From NCBI GenBank assembly GCA_947095535.1, contig OX352774.1, forward strand, positions 178,806,200 through 178,870,199: a stretch of DNA of 64,000 nucleotides. The letters run 5' to 3'. Each line of letters begins with the position of its first letter. The first letter of the stretch is position 1. Shown in pieces: positions 11,472 to 22,735 of this stretch. The position numbers and the translations under genes are program-made. The notes beneath the pieces are model-generated. The model saw only the letters and a program-made list of their open reading frames with translations, ran no database searches and was not told the origin of the DNA. The DNA comes from Poecilobothrus nobilitatus (taxonomy: Eukaryota > Arthropoda > Insecta > Diptera > Dolichopodidae).

Positions 11472-12863
11472 AGTCTCTATTTTTAGACATCTATGTTATA
11501 TAAAGGGACCAAAAGTCACAATGGGGTTTAAAAATTTAATAACTTTTTCGTGTATATATTTGTTTTTTTTTTTTTTTCAGATTATAAAATATACAAAATG
11601 GAAGTTTTTTTACACTAAGTATGGAAAATAATATAACTTAAATGACCCCCGTTTTCAGCTTCGCAATAATGGGCTCATTTTAAAGCATTTTCCATAACAT
11701 CTTTCTAAATTTGTGGCTGTAGTGTTCGAATTTCTGCAACAATGTTGGCCTTGAGTTCAAGGATTGCCTCGGACATGTTCAATTATACTTGCTCTTTCAA
11801 ATAGAAAATAGTCAGCTGCTGACAAATCTGGCGAACGCACTGGCCAATTAATTTTCGAATTTCTGGAAATTATTCGCTTTCCAAAAATTTCCTTTAAAAG
11901 TGCCATTGTTTCTCGGGCAGTGTGAACAGTGGCTCCCTCCTGCTGAAACCACATCTCAGCTCTGTTTTGAAGAGCAGGACGTAAAAAATGTTTTATCATA
12001 AATACCGATACCGCTCTCGATTTGCGGTTACAGCACTTCTATCTTCATTTTCGAAGAAGTAAGGCCCAATGATATTTTCAGATGTAATGCCACACCATAC
12101 TGTACACCTAATGGGGTGCAATTGGCGTTGATGAATGGCTCTTAGATTTACAGAACCCCAAAATCTACACTTCTGCTTATTAACAAAGCCGTTCAAATGA
12201 AAATGAGCTTCATCACTCATAATCAGATTTTCAATAAAGTTGATTTCATTTCTGGCCAACTGTTGAAATTTAACTGCAAAATTTAGAGGCAAATTTAGCT
12301 GCAAAATTTAGATTTAACTGCAAATGTCGATGATCTCCGAATTTTAATTCTTGCACCAATTGCACCTTATATGGGAATAACAGTAAATCTTTTTTTTATA
12401 ATGCGCCGTAGTGACGTACGAGACATTCCTAGCTGTGCAGAACGCCTTCTGGTAGATATTTCTGGTGTTTCGTTAACATTTTGCTCTACACGTTCAATAT
12501 TTTCCGCAGTGCGAATTAAACGCAGTCTACCGGTTCGAGGCAAATCTCTTACGGTGCCATGTTGGTGGTGACGAACAACTAAGAAACGAATGATTGCTTC
12601 AGAGGGCGAAATTCTGACGTTAAAATGGCGACGATACGCTCTTTGCGTTAAAATAATTGATCGCTGATTTAAATAATAAAATTCTATTACTTATTCTCGT
12701 TCTTTGTTCAGTTGTGTATCTCTTCATTATTTATTCTCCAGGTGTTATTTATATAATCCGAAGAAAAAATAAAAAAAATATATAAACGAAAAAGTTATTA
12801 AATTTTTAAACCCCATGGTGATTTTTGGCCCCCTCTGTACGTAGGTGTCTAAAAATAGAGACT
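11472..12863 (-). mobile_element. Mariner-superfamily transposon, copy 1
   Basis: A nearly full-length element. The conserved inverted ends (about 11501-11562 and 12780-12837) share 'TGGGGTTTAAAAATTTAATA' followed by ACTTTTTCGT, and border an outer GGGACC / GGGGGCC. TA dinucleotides lie at both borders (about 11499-11500 and 12838-12839), the expected mariner target site. Outside these, another 25 bp or so on each side is also inverted (CTCTATTTTTAGACA, 11472-11497 and 12840-12863). That outer motif also occurs inside the GTCC repeat family, so it may be host sequence. The transposase inside is broken. Confidence 0.8.
11615..12727 (-). pseudogene. Mariner-like transposase pseudogene, DD41D spacing
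   Basis: Would cut and paste its own element through a DDE/D catalytic core after binding the TIRs. It starts at an ATG (12725-12727) with 'MKRYTTEQRTRI', followed by an N-terminal helix-turn-helix region ('RAYRRHFNVRISPSEAIIRF', then a second part with 'RRSAQLGMSRTSLRRII'). The first catalytic Asp is in 'MSDEAHFHLNGFVNKQ'; the second site reads 'MWFQQEGATVHTA', where Glu replaces the usual Asp; the third is in 'SPDLSAADYF'. I count 41 residues between the second and third positions. The C terminus ends in 'GGHLSYIIFHT'. Span of about 370 codons suits the family. At least three frame changes or stops, plus the D-to-E change, mean it is inactive. Confidence 0.85.
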
Positions 12864-13258
12864 TTTAGTTTTTAAACCTTAAAAGCTTTTACTAAAAGTA
12901 CTAAAATTTTTTCAGAAGTAACTTCTTCAGAGATCTTTCTTCTCTCAAAATTTCAAGATTCTGTTTAAAAGCATTAAAGACGCAAAATTTTACAAAACAA
13001 TTAAGTACCTATTATATGTACAAGTATTTAATATTTTATATGTACTTATATGTATATTGATTTAAAAACATTTATAGATTGAAAAAATATTAAGTAGAAC
13101 TTGAGATAGAAGCGTTTAAAAAAAAAAAGTTGTTCCAAATAAAGTAATTTTTTTGATCAGATTTATTCATGGTTAAAATTTCATTCTACCATAAACAGTG
13201 TATCTAGAAGTTGTGTAAACAAACGAAAGAACGGACGACTGACAGAGTGAAATACATT
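12864..13258 (-). repeat. GTCC dispersed repeat, reverse-oriented diverged copy
   Basis: On the minus strand this reads the start-to-middle of the GTCC family: ACTCTGTCAGTCGTCCGTTC with the microsatellite reduced, then TTTACACAACTTCTAGA, then a poorly conserved middle including the TCTCAAAATTTCA segment (complement of the family's TGAAATTTTGAGA). It abuts the right end of mariner copy 1, which may have inserted into or beside it. Confidence 0.55.
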
Positions 13259-13964
13259 TTTTTTTTTATGAATTAAATAAGAATTAAAACAATTAATAAT
13301 TTTTTTGTTAAATTTGTTAAACAGACCAAATAATACCTTCCGTTTTTTATTTTTCATTTTGAAGTTGTTGTTGCCTTTTAGCTAAAAAAAAAACTCAAAA
13401 AAATTAAAAAAAAAAAATCACTCAAAGATAATTTAAAATAACATTACTGTGAATATATGATCATATAATTTATTATATGTTATTATTGTAGTTCATTAAC
13501 ATGTTCACATATACATAACTAATCTCACTTACAATGCAAAATATATGTATATACAGAAATATACAGAAATATACAGAATATGGTTTACATATTGCATATA
13601 TGGTTCACCATTTTTTTTTTTATTTTGAAAAGAAGAAATCAAGTTACACCATATTTAATTATAACAACTTAAGATTTATTTTAATAAATCTTATAAGACA
13701 ACAAATAAAAAAAAATTTGTTTGAAAATGAGAAGAGCTTTATTTTTCATTCATAATACAAACATTTGCCCCCATACATACAAACTAATTCTTTGTATCAA
13801 ATCAAATAATAAATAGTGAAGTTTAAATTGTTAAAAAAAAAACAAGAAAACAAAAAAAAAAGCAAAATTTTAAACATGTGTGTACAGTGTAATGCTTGTT
13901 AAATGTTAAGTGTAATACCAACATAGTAAAAATTTTTACATAAATTTTGAATAATGTGATGTAA

Positions 13965-14007
<43 letters not shown>

Positions 14008-15239
14008 ATTAACTAACTATACATATATATATATATAATCTGTTATTATTTATGTTGTATTGAGAAAAAAAAAAAATATTCAACGACCTTTCGAGGACGT
14101 TGATCTGTCCAATAAATTGAATTGATATGAAAATAAAAGCAAAAAAAAAAAAAACAAATTTGTTAAGATTTTTTTATTTGCTATTTTAGAAGTAATTTTT
14201 TTTTTTTTTTTTATATTATTCTTTACATATATCTCTTTTTTTTTGCTTTTAATTTTTTTTTTTTCACTTATTTGAATGTTTCTTTGATTTACTTGAAATT
14301 TACTTTGAAAGTTAAAGACCTTGATTTTTTTTTCTTTTCTTTCTGAGAATGAGATTATAATGATGAAGGTTATTAAAATGTGGGCTTTTGATATTATATC
14401 TTTTAAATATATTTTAATCAAAATAAATTTTACTTTAATTAAATAATTATTATGTAAATATATACATATATATATATAATTATATATGTATAGGTATATA
14501 CGAAATTGTAATGGTCAAACTTTTTTTTTCCGCAAGGTTAAGACTGTTTAGAAATGGTATGTTATAGATAGAGGGTACTTTTACAGTCAATTTTTTTTTT
14601 TAAAATGTTATCCTGGAATTATGACTTTATTTTTAAACCTTGTTCTGGAAAAATTCTTCGATTACTTTTAATATTATTTGAAACATTAAAATTAATAGTT
14701 TTAAAGTATGATTTACTTTAATTTTATTTTACAATGTAATTGTTTTTAGATTCTATTAGAGTTGAAGAAAAAAAAAATCGCAATGTATGATCTTAGGTAT
14801 AGATAGATATAAATAGGCAGAGTTATATAAACAGGGAGTTAGCCAATTTTAGACCCATTGTGATACCCTGAATCAGTTTTTTTTCTAATTAAAACATTGG
14901 GAGTTTGTAACAAAGCTATGTAAATCGAAAAAATTCACCTCGGATAAATCGAAAAGATTATTTTAGAAGAATTTCCACAGTTAAAAAATAATTTACAAGC
15001 AAATATTTTTTTCGAAAGTATAATAACATATGGTTAAAGATTAGAGCCACTATTTTCTTTTAAATCAGTAAATTTTCAAATCAAGAGTTTTTTTTTTAAA
15101 TATTTAAAATATATAGTTAAGACCATAAAATGCATAATAATACTAAATAGTAAAGGCTTTAATTTTATTTGAGTACAGACAACTTATTAGAAATTATTAT
15201 GGCTTTTTTATACACGTATGGACTATGTTCAAGGGTATA
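13259..15239. other. A/T-rich non-coding DNA
   Basis: No gene seen. Contains (TA)n at about 13970-14002 and 14021-14036 and 14460-14480, and long poly-T/poly-A tracts. The 113-codon minus-strand ORF at 14080-14421 is Lys/Ile-rich low complexity without a recognisable domain and is not called. Confidence 0.6.
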
Positions 15240-15650
15240 ATAAATTTATCACCTCTTGGAACTTAATGAAGCTAGGGATCTGAAATCTTAAAAATGATGA
15301 TCAAGTTTTATGGCACAACTTCTGTAAAATTTGGTTGTGGTGCTGCGGTGGGTTCGGGTAGCTGCCATATAACTTCTCCGTTTAAATGAGAATAACTCAG
15401 TGTCTATTGAAGCTCGGTATCTGAAATTTTGTGAAAAGGTGTCGAGTTACATGCCAAAAACTTTTGTAAACTTTGGTTGATCTAGAACAACCGGTTCAGC
15501 CTTCTTGCACCTCTTGGAAGTTTATGAAGCTGTCATACAACTCCACAAATGACATAAATATATCTCTGTAGTTAACATCGGTACTAAAACATCTGAATGT
15601 TTTTAAAAGATGATCAAATTTTATACAAACAGGATATATTACGTTCATAC
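15240..15650. repeat. Degenerate tandem repeat, about 141-bp unit
   Basis: Less A/T-rich than its surroundings. The segments GCTAGGGATCTGAAATCTT (15271) and GCTCGGTATCTGAAATTTT (15412) are 141 bp apart, with a weaker third unit from about 15575. Each is followed by an 'ATGATCAA(G/A)TTTTAT' or related stretch and the phrase ACCTCTTGGAA recurs (15251, 15511). A sequence of similar style occurs at 49190-49510. Class unknown; no ORF. Confidence 0.45.
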
Positions 15651-16668
15651 GGGTATCCCAGAGTTGACACAGTCTACTCTACTGCACTCTTCCTCGTTTT
15701 TGTACTATTTTTTCTGACCACTTTATTATTAATCTCCAAATTACTTAAAATTCTTTTTCCATATTCATAAATACGCATAGATAAATATTCATATAATGTA
15801 TGTACATATATGTAATGCGTTGACATTATTTTTGCTTGATTTAAATAAAATTATAAATTAAGTGAAAATATCCTGTAAAATAACAATAAAACAAAAATAA
15901 AACAAAAACCAGAATAAAATTAAGAAAAAAATATTTAAGTAAATATATATATATTTTTTTATTTTAACTTAAATGTAATTCAAGAAACGAAAATACATAT
16001 ATATTTATATAAATACTAATACATATATTTATATATATATATACGAACAAACAGTAAAATTTTTTAATTCACACTGATTTTACTACTATCATTTTTAATT
16101 TATTTTTTTTTATTTTTTTTTTATTTTTCTCTCTAACGTCTCATAATCATCATCTTTCTTTCAAAAACACAAACAAACATATATAAAATAAATACAACAA
16201 GAAAGAAAAAAGCAAAAAAGCACGGAAAAAATTTAGAAACAAGGATATAAGAGTCCTCTCAACCCAGATTTTTTATTTTATTCATTTAGTATTTTTATTT
16301 TTTTTTATTTTTCATTTTAAACAGACAACATTAAAAAAAAAAAATAAATAAATACACAGCCCTTTAAATAAAAAAATATACATGTCCTCTTTAAAGTACA
16401 ATTTCCTTAAGAGTCCTTTTAAATGTAAATGCAGAAAAACAAAAAAAAAAATATAAAGATAAAATAGGTATAAAATAAAAAATTATTTACTTTGTAAATT
16501 TTTTTCTCTTTTATCCTTCATTTACAAAATTTAAACAAACACATATATATATATATATGATATAATGGTAATGGTTATTTGTGTATTTGTATGAGAGTGT
16601 GTATGTGTTAGGTAGGACAAGTAACACATTTTTTAAATTTAAAAATTTACATACTGTATGATTGTGTT

Positions 16669-16709
<41 letters not shown>

Positions 16710-17539
16710 ATGTATATGTATTTTGGATACAATTTACACAGTAAGTACAGACACTTAAATCTGTTTCGCCTACTTTGTAAATATTCAGTTATGATAAAAA
16801 GGATAAAAATAAAAATGAAAACAAAAATAAAAACTGAAAGACAAAAAAAAAATAGAGAAGAAAAAAATGAAAAATCAAAAAGTAACAAAATCAGCACAAA
16901 TCAGTTTTTAAGTTCTATTTTATATAAGTAATATAATATTATAATATATATATGTTTATGTGAATATATATGTGAATATTTGGCGAAATTTTCTATAAAA
17001 ACTTAAAATGTAAATTTTGGTATCCGCAAATATATATTTTTGTTTATTCATATTTTTCCTTTTCATTTTAATATTATTATTTTGTAAATTTTTTTTTTTT
17101 CTTTTTTACTTTTCTCTTATTTGAAATATTATTCTGACTACTTTTTTTTTTTTTTTACAGAAAATGAAAAGTAAAAAGTTTTTTTTATCTTAAAAGGACA
17201 ATATTCAATTTCTATATATATAAGCCTGATGATAAAATGATTATTGCAAAGGTATTACGAAATTCAGCTTTCAAATTGAAATGGCATATAATTTATCTAT
17301 GTAATTATTAGAATAATTTTTATTACTTTTCTATAACAAAAGATTGGCTATAGTTAAAGATAGACTGAATTGGTCTCTTATTCATTTTCTGAATCCCCTT
17401 AGAAAAAGAATTCAGAAAAAGATTTTCATCAGGAAAAAAAAAATTAATTATGTAAATAGATTTTAAATTTGAAAAATATACAATTTTAAGATTCTGATGT
17501 TATAATAGTCGAACAAATCAAATTATGAAAGAAACGAAA
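15651..17539. other. A/T-rich non-coding DNA with (TA)n microsatellite
   Basis: No gene seen. The main landmark is a (TA)n run at about 16673-16706. The overlapping ORFs on both strands at 16511-16931 are produced by this run and adjoining A-rich sequence. A poly-pyrimidine tract followed by CAG at about 17143-17160 resembles a splice acceptor, but no coding sequence follows it. Confidence 0.6.
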
Positions 17540-17599
17540 CGAATTCAGAAAGAACACACTAAATGTACATCATCACAGAAATGTCCCTTTTATTGAGAG

Positions 17600-17982
17600 T
17601 GATTGTATACCCAAACATTTTCTCAAATTTGAACTGTGAATCATATAATATCAGAAGTCTGATATAGATTTCGAACTGCAATTTACTTTGAAATTTCTCA
17701 AGTATATTCTTATATTTGACAGAATATGATGACCAAACAATCGGAACATGCTTATACTAGATGAAAACGGACCAATGATGTATATAACGTTATTATTTTG
17801 TAAGGATCCTTAAATTCAATTGCTTGACGTTTGGCTAACAATTCCTTGACACTTGACTTGCATAATGAAACCTAGTATGGAAATACTTTTCGATTAAACA
17901 TACCCAATATTACTCCCACATTAATGAAACCTAGTATGGAAATACCTTTCGATTAAATATACCCAATATTACTCCCACATTA
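17600..17982 (-). pseudogene. Non-LTR retrotransposon reverse transcriptase fragment
   Basis: The minus strand encodes 'NVGVILGMFNRK', then 'IEFKDPYKIITLYTSLVRF', then after a stop 'ACSDCLVIIF', and in another frame 'YKNILEKFQSKLQFEIYI'. This order matches the region after the RT catalytic core in Jockey/CR1-like elements: LGF-x-x-R, D-P-Y-x-x-K-T-L-Y-x-S-L-V-R-x-x-L-E-Y-A, then I-E-x-Q-x-x-F. Several stops and frame changes make it a relic. The N-terminal piece is duplicated by the 59-bp tandem repeat listed separately. Confidence 0.6.
17864..17982. repeat. 59-bp tandem duplication
   Basis: Two head-to-tail copies of a 59-bp unit beginning AATGAAACCTAGTATGG at 17864 and 17923. They differ at only a few positions, so the duplication is recent compared with the decayed RT relic it sits in. 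Confidence 0.85.
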
Positions 17983-19190
17983 AGTATATTATTATTTTAT
18001 ATTTTGTATAGATAATTTTAATTTTGGGTAACCTATAGATAACAAGAATAAAATGAAGATTTTTTCATATTTGCAATAAGTGATAATGGTGGAATTAAGT
18101 ATATATATATATATATATTTTTTTTTTTTTTGCTATTTATTTATTTTTATTATTGTTTTTATTTTGAAAAAATCAAAAGGATGTAAATATAAAAAAAAAA
18201 AAAAAAAATATAACCCTTATTAAGAGGACATTGACAAACATTTTATGTGTTTTTTTTTATTTTCATGTTTTTGTTGTTTTTTTCTTAATAAAATGTGGAA
18301 AAGTTTTATGAGATTTGTGGAATTTATTTTATTATTAATTTTTTTTTTTTTATTCAATTTTATTTTGGTTGTCAATTTATGATCAATTTACTTAAAATAC
18401 TTATTTAAAAATAGAAAAGTACTGTCTAAAAATTTGTTAATAATTTTTTTTATAAATAAGATTGAAAAGTTTTGTTTTCTTTTGTTTTGAGAAATCAAAT
18501 CAAAGTTTAATCGGATAAAATTTGGGTTATAATTATTAAAAATTTGATCATAAATTTTCAGTATTTCGATAAAGAATTTTAAGTAATACAATGCATTTAA
18601 TTTTTTAAAATTTTGGTTTATCAATCGAAAACTGTAGATTGAAGTAGTTTTTAATTTATATTTTAATATTCTCGATTGAATTCTGGATTTTTCATTTCAT
18701 TTACACTTTATTTTCAAGTATTTTTAATCACTTTAATTTTTAAGAGAGATTAGGCTGACGATTGATTTTACCGATTAATCAAGGACTTCATTTTTAAATT
18801 AATCTATTGTTATTTCCATTCCTTATATCATTTGTACAGTTGTAAATTGAAGTAAATTTTCTTTCAACATTTTTCTTCTTTAACTATCTCTTGTTCTTCT
18901 ATTATTCTTGCAGCTTGCGATAGATTATGATTTTAGCTTTTTACTCCTAGATATATGCATCCACTATTTTGCTTGTATATTATTCACATTTGGCTAAACT
19001 TCATGTTTCAACCTAAGGAATTCTATATAAGGATAGATATTATTGAAAATCAGACTAAGTGTGGGAATACCAAGGTAAACTAATTATTTAATTTTTTTAA
19101 TATTTGCCAAAGATGAAAGGTTTCATAAATTAAATTACATTTCAGACAGGTATATAATAATATGTTTATTGTATATGAAATATACGAATG
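17983..19190. other. A/T-rich non-coding DNA
   Basis: No gene seen. Holds a (TA)n run near 18100-18118 and poly-T tracts. The minus-strand ORF at 18388-18624 (78 codons) is Asn/Lys/Ile/Phe-rich without a recognisable motif and is not called. Confidence 0.6.
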
Positions 19191-19204
19191 TAATAATAAC
19201 AAGA

Positions 19205-19276
19205 TCTTACTAATAGCGTAATGATAAATTCGCCGTGTTTCCAAATGAAGGGTCTCAGGTTCAAACTCTGTCTGTC
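19205..19276 (+). repeat. tRNA-like sequence (pol III A and B boxes)
   Basis: TAGCGTAATGA (19213-19223) resembles an A box and GGTTCAAACTC (19258-19268) matches a B box, 35 bp apart, as in tRNA genes. I could not fold a full cloverleaf with a clean acceptor stem, and it is unlike the 52-kb SINE head. It may be a degenerate tRNA pseudogene or the head of a different SINE. Confidence 0.3.
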
Positions 19277-19590
19277 AAATTATTTTTCAATATTAATATA
19301 ATTTATATCGTAATAGTTTAGATCGTAATACTTGATATCGTAATATAAAATGTATATAAAATAAATAATTCTTGTATAAGGCACTAGATGACGCACATAA
19401 ATATAATACATATTTGTGTTTCATAATCTTGGAAAGTAGCTACAGTAGCAGCTTATTAATCAACATCTTAGTGAAAATAATGATTAAAATAAAACTGAAG
19501 ATTAGCCAGAATATCAATAATAAGCAACTTAGTTGACACTGTCTGCTAAAATAAATTTAATCGCAAAACAGTCGAAAACATAAAAATATG

Positions 19591-19800
19591 ATTACTAATT
19601 TATTAATAAATTATTAACTTCCGGTCTTTCTTTTATAAATAGTTTTGCAAGTTCACAATTTTTTTTTTTTTTGACAAATCAGCGCAAAAATATGGAAACG
19701 AATTTAATAATTGCAAACATTTCTTTAGGGTATTTGAAAGAGAAGACTGATCGATTAAAAATGTTCAAGGACTTTTAAAGGTCAACTATGAATAATTGGA
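19591..19800 (+). repeat. Dispersed direct repeat, copy A
   Basis: About 210 bp shared with 23645-23860 in the same orientation. Common landmarks are ATTACTAATTTAT, CTTCCGGTCTTTCTTTTATA followed by AATAGTTTTGCA, TTTAATAATTGCAAA, GAGAAGACTGAT and AAGGACTTTTAAAGGTCAA. No coding capacity. Likely a non-autonomous element; termini not defined. Confidence 0.65.
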
Positions 19801-21770
19801 GATAATGATTAAAATAAAACTGTTGAAGCTTAAAAAAATATATTAATAATAAAAAATTTACTTTGGATAACTTTTGCTTGCCCATAGGGGTGAAAAGGAC
19901 AAAAAAAAAATGATATATATAAATAATGAAACCGTTCGTCCGTTACAATGACAACCTTCGAATTTCAAATTTTTTCCCATATCAAGACCAACAATAATAA
20001 TAAAATATTAAAAATGTGAAAAAATAATATTGATATTGAATTGCTAGTATTTAAGTTAAAATACAAAATTTTCACATTTTAAAACTACAAATTGGCATAC
20101 ATATACATATATATATATTGACTCCTAGTCTTAACTCTCCTTAATCTTTTCTTTGTATTTATTTCTCTCAACAGTCAAATTTTTATGCTAATAGGGAAAT
20201 ATAAAAAAAAATTTTTTTTCTTTTCTCTTAGAAAAATAAAAAAAAATAAAATCAATTTAAATATATATATGAAAAATATATATGTATGTACAGACATTTC
20301 GAAATATGTCTTTATACCCATTTAGAATATTGATCTTTAGGATTTTTATTCCACCCCTAAATTTATATTAACTTTTTATTTTGAATTGGGTTTAATGTAA
20401 ATTTAAAGGAATGGAATTTTAGGGAATACCATAATATAACTATAAATAAAATAAAAAATTTACAATTTATTTAAAATAGAAAAAAAAGAAAAATATATAG
20501 TGATAAAAACTATATGGGTCCCGAATATCCTAAATGATAATATAATGGGTACCTAATAAAATCAAATGATTTTATATGCGAATAAAATTGAAGAAAACAT
20601 ATTGTTTTATGTACGTATATACATAATAATATGTATATATACTTATACATATAGCAAGGATTTCTTTTATTGTAAAATATTAGTATAAATATTTGAAATA
20701 ATATTACTGTTATTATTATTATTATATTTTTATTGTATTATATATTTAATCCTGCCATTATTAAAAAATAGGATTTAAAATTCATCGGTTATACTTAGGC
20801 CTAGAAAATTTAATGCTAAGCTTAATTCTATATAAAATAGTTTTTGACTATTACTTGTTGATTTATTTGGCATTTTTGGAAGTTTTTTTGTTAGTTTTTT
20901 TTGTTGACTTAATATAAAATGGATTTTCTTTCCTTAGTGGACAAATCTTAAAAAACAAAAACCTAAATTTTAAAACAAAATACTTAATTAATTTGTAAAT
21001 TTGGGATTAAAATTTTAATATAATTTAAGATAACATCTTTTTAGCTAATAATATTATAGCTGTATTCTTTTCATCCCGGTTCAGGCTCTAATTCAGCGTT
21101 TTATCATATGAAAATAAGAACAACTCTGAAACTCATTTTTTTTTGTTGTTTTCACAAGGTATTATTTAACTTATACCACAACCAGCAGTTAAATAAAGAC
21201 AATTCTATACATGACGCAATTGGTCTAAAGAACTAAAATTACAGAAAAAATTTTTTTTTTTTTCACTCAGAGTATATTTAGTGACCTAGACCTAGAATAA
21301 AAGGATAAAAAGAACATACCTATTGATTATCGTCTTAATATGAAACATATAATTTTTTTTCTTGAAATTTCTTTAAATCCTGCGCCGCACCATACTTTAA
21401 ACTACCATACCATACGCCGCACCATACTTAAACAGATTATCTTCGGATTATTTTCAGATTATCTGTTAGATTGCAGTTAGGCAAGCATTTAAAAAATTAT
21501 CAGTAGAAATGTTGACGTTATATAAAACCAAAATTTAAATATTTTATGAGTAAAAACCTATTAATAATCGTTTAATTTCTGTTTATCAATTTTTAGTGCT
21601 ATGAAGTTCTTAAAAAAGTTAAATTTAAATCAGGGTATTTTACTAAATGAAAATGAATTTTTCCGAGGTTAAATCTTTTTATATCAAATAATTTATGCTG
21701 CAAAGCTGAGTCAAATGTTTACAATATAATCCTGCCTCTTATCATTCGATGTTTATCTACACAACCATAT
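19801..21770. other. A/T-rich non-coding DNA
   Basis: No gene seen. Near 21381-21430 the 14-mer CGCCGCACCATACT occurs twice about 30 bp apart, a small local duplication with unusually high G+C. (TA)n-type runs occur near 20103-20118 and 20625-20645. Confidence 0.6.
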
Positions 21771-22384
21771 TTCTAGAAAAATTTTGAAAAAATGTGCTTA
21801 TTAGTTTCACTCTGTCCATCCGTCCGTCCGTCTGTGTACAAAACTTCTTCACCGTTAAAGATAGAGAAAAAAGATTTTAACCATGTGTAGGTCTCAGAAA
21901 AAAAAATAATTTTGTGGAACAACTTTTTCATGTAGCTCCATCCATTACGGAGCTACAGCTCCTGAAACTTTTAAAAAGCCCTATTTTTAAATTGTTCTGC
22001 TTAAGATTTTTTCAATCTGAAAACGTCATTCGACAGGTATTTTTTTTAACTTTGTAAATTAATATCAAAATTATATATTTTTTTTAAATTTAGTATTAAA
22101 GCACCTGTACACATTTTTCTTTAGCAACACATAAAAATTAAAGCTCCAGTAATATATTTTTACGTATGTTAATGGTTTTTCTTAGTTATATATGGTTCCA
22201 GACTTACAGCCCCTCAAATTTCCAGAAAAGTCCTGTTTTCACATATTTTCTTGTTACGTAAAAATTTCTTAAATTTAATTTTTTAAATTTTCAAATTTTT
22301 ATGGAAGTCAGAATTCTAAACAGTTTCTATTGTGTTTTGGAAATGTGCGCTTTTAAAAACCGTTGGTTTACATTTTACCTTGTT
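21771..22384 (+). repeat. GTCC dispersed repeat, second copy
   Basis: Starts with AAAAAATGTGCTTATTAGTT, a short (GTCC)n at about 21813-21831, then ACAAAACTTCTTCACCGTTA. Ends TTTTGGAAATGTGCGC then AAAACCGTTGGTTTACATTT. It lacks the 477-bp duplication of the 5-kb copy and has an internal deletion joining the first part of the body to the 'CACCTGTACA' segment. Its right end runs directly into poly-T and the gag relic. Confidence 0.75.
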
Positions 22385-22399
22385 TTTTTTTTTTTTTTG

Positions 22400-22735
22400 T
22401 TAATTATCTTTAGATCGATCAACAATTTTCTCAAATGGTTCTTAATTTTTTTTATAAAATAAGAAAGTTTCATACACCTCTTTTGGTTTAGGCTCACAAA
22501 AGTCTTTAAATGCCTTTATTAATTATATAGTTACATATTTTATTTTTTCTTCGTCAGTTAGTTTCAATGAAATAAATATTTCTATTGCATCAGTTCCGAT
22601 GCAATTTAAGAATATCTTGATTTTTACAGATTTTTCTTTCTTTTAAAGCCATCTATTATCGAAATACCCTCCAATAGTCTGCAATATTTCCATGGAGTTT
22701 TAGCTCAACCACTTTTTTAATGTACTGCATTTCAC
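22400..22735 (-). pseudogene. LTR-retrotransposon gag fragment
   Basis: On the minus strand a single frame, broken by one in-frame stop, encodes 'IFLNCIGTDAIEIFISLKL', 'TDEEKIKYVTI' and 'KAFKDFCEPKPKEVYET', followed after another break by 'EPFEKIVDRSKDN'. This matches the Gag of insect Ty3/Gypsy-type retrotransposons (LLHCIGEEALEI..., a P-K-x-N-x-x-Y-E motif, then EP-x-E-x-F). Gag would form the particle that packages element RNA. No pol, env or LTRs are seen nearby; this is an isolated scrap bounded by poly-T at 22383-22398. Confidence 0.65.

Noticed and set aside
12371..12571. Plus-strand ORF of 66 codons with normal-looking composition
   Set aside because: It is antisense to the DNA-binding region of the mariner copy 1 transposase, which reads on the minus strand.
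16511..16931. Overlapping 128- and 89-codon ORFs on opposite strands
   Set aside because: Both run through a (TA)n microsatellite giving Tyr-Ile repeats; no domain, and opposite-strand overlap is typical of microsatellites.
17143..17160. Poly-pyrimidine tract plus CAG as a splice acceptor
   Set aside because: Such tracts are frequent by chance in this T-rich DNA, and no coding sequence follows.
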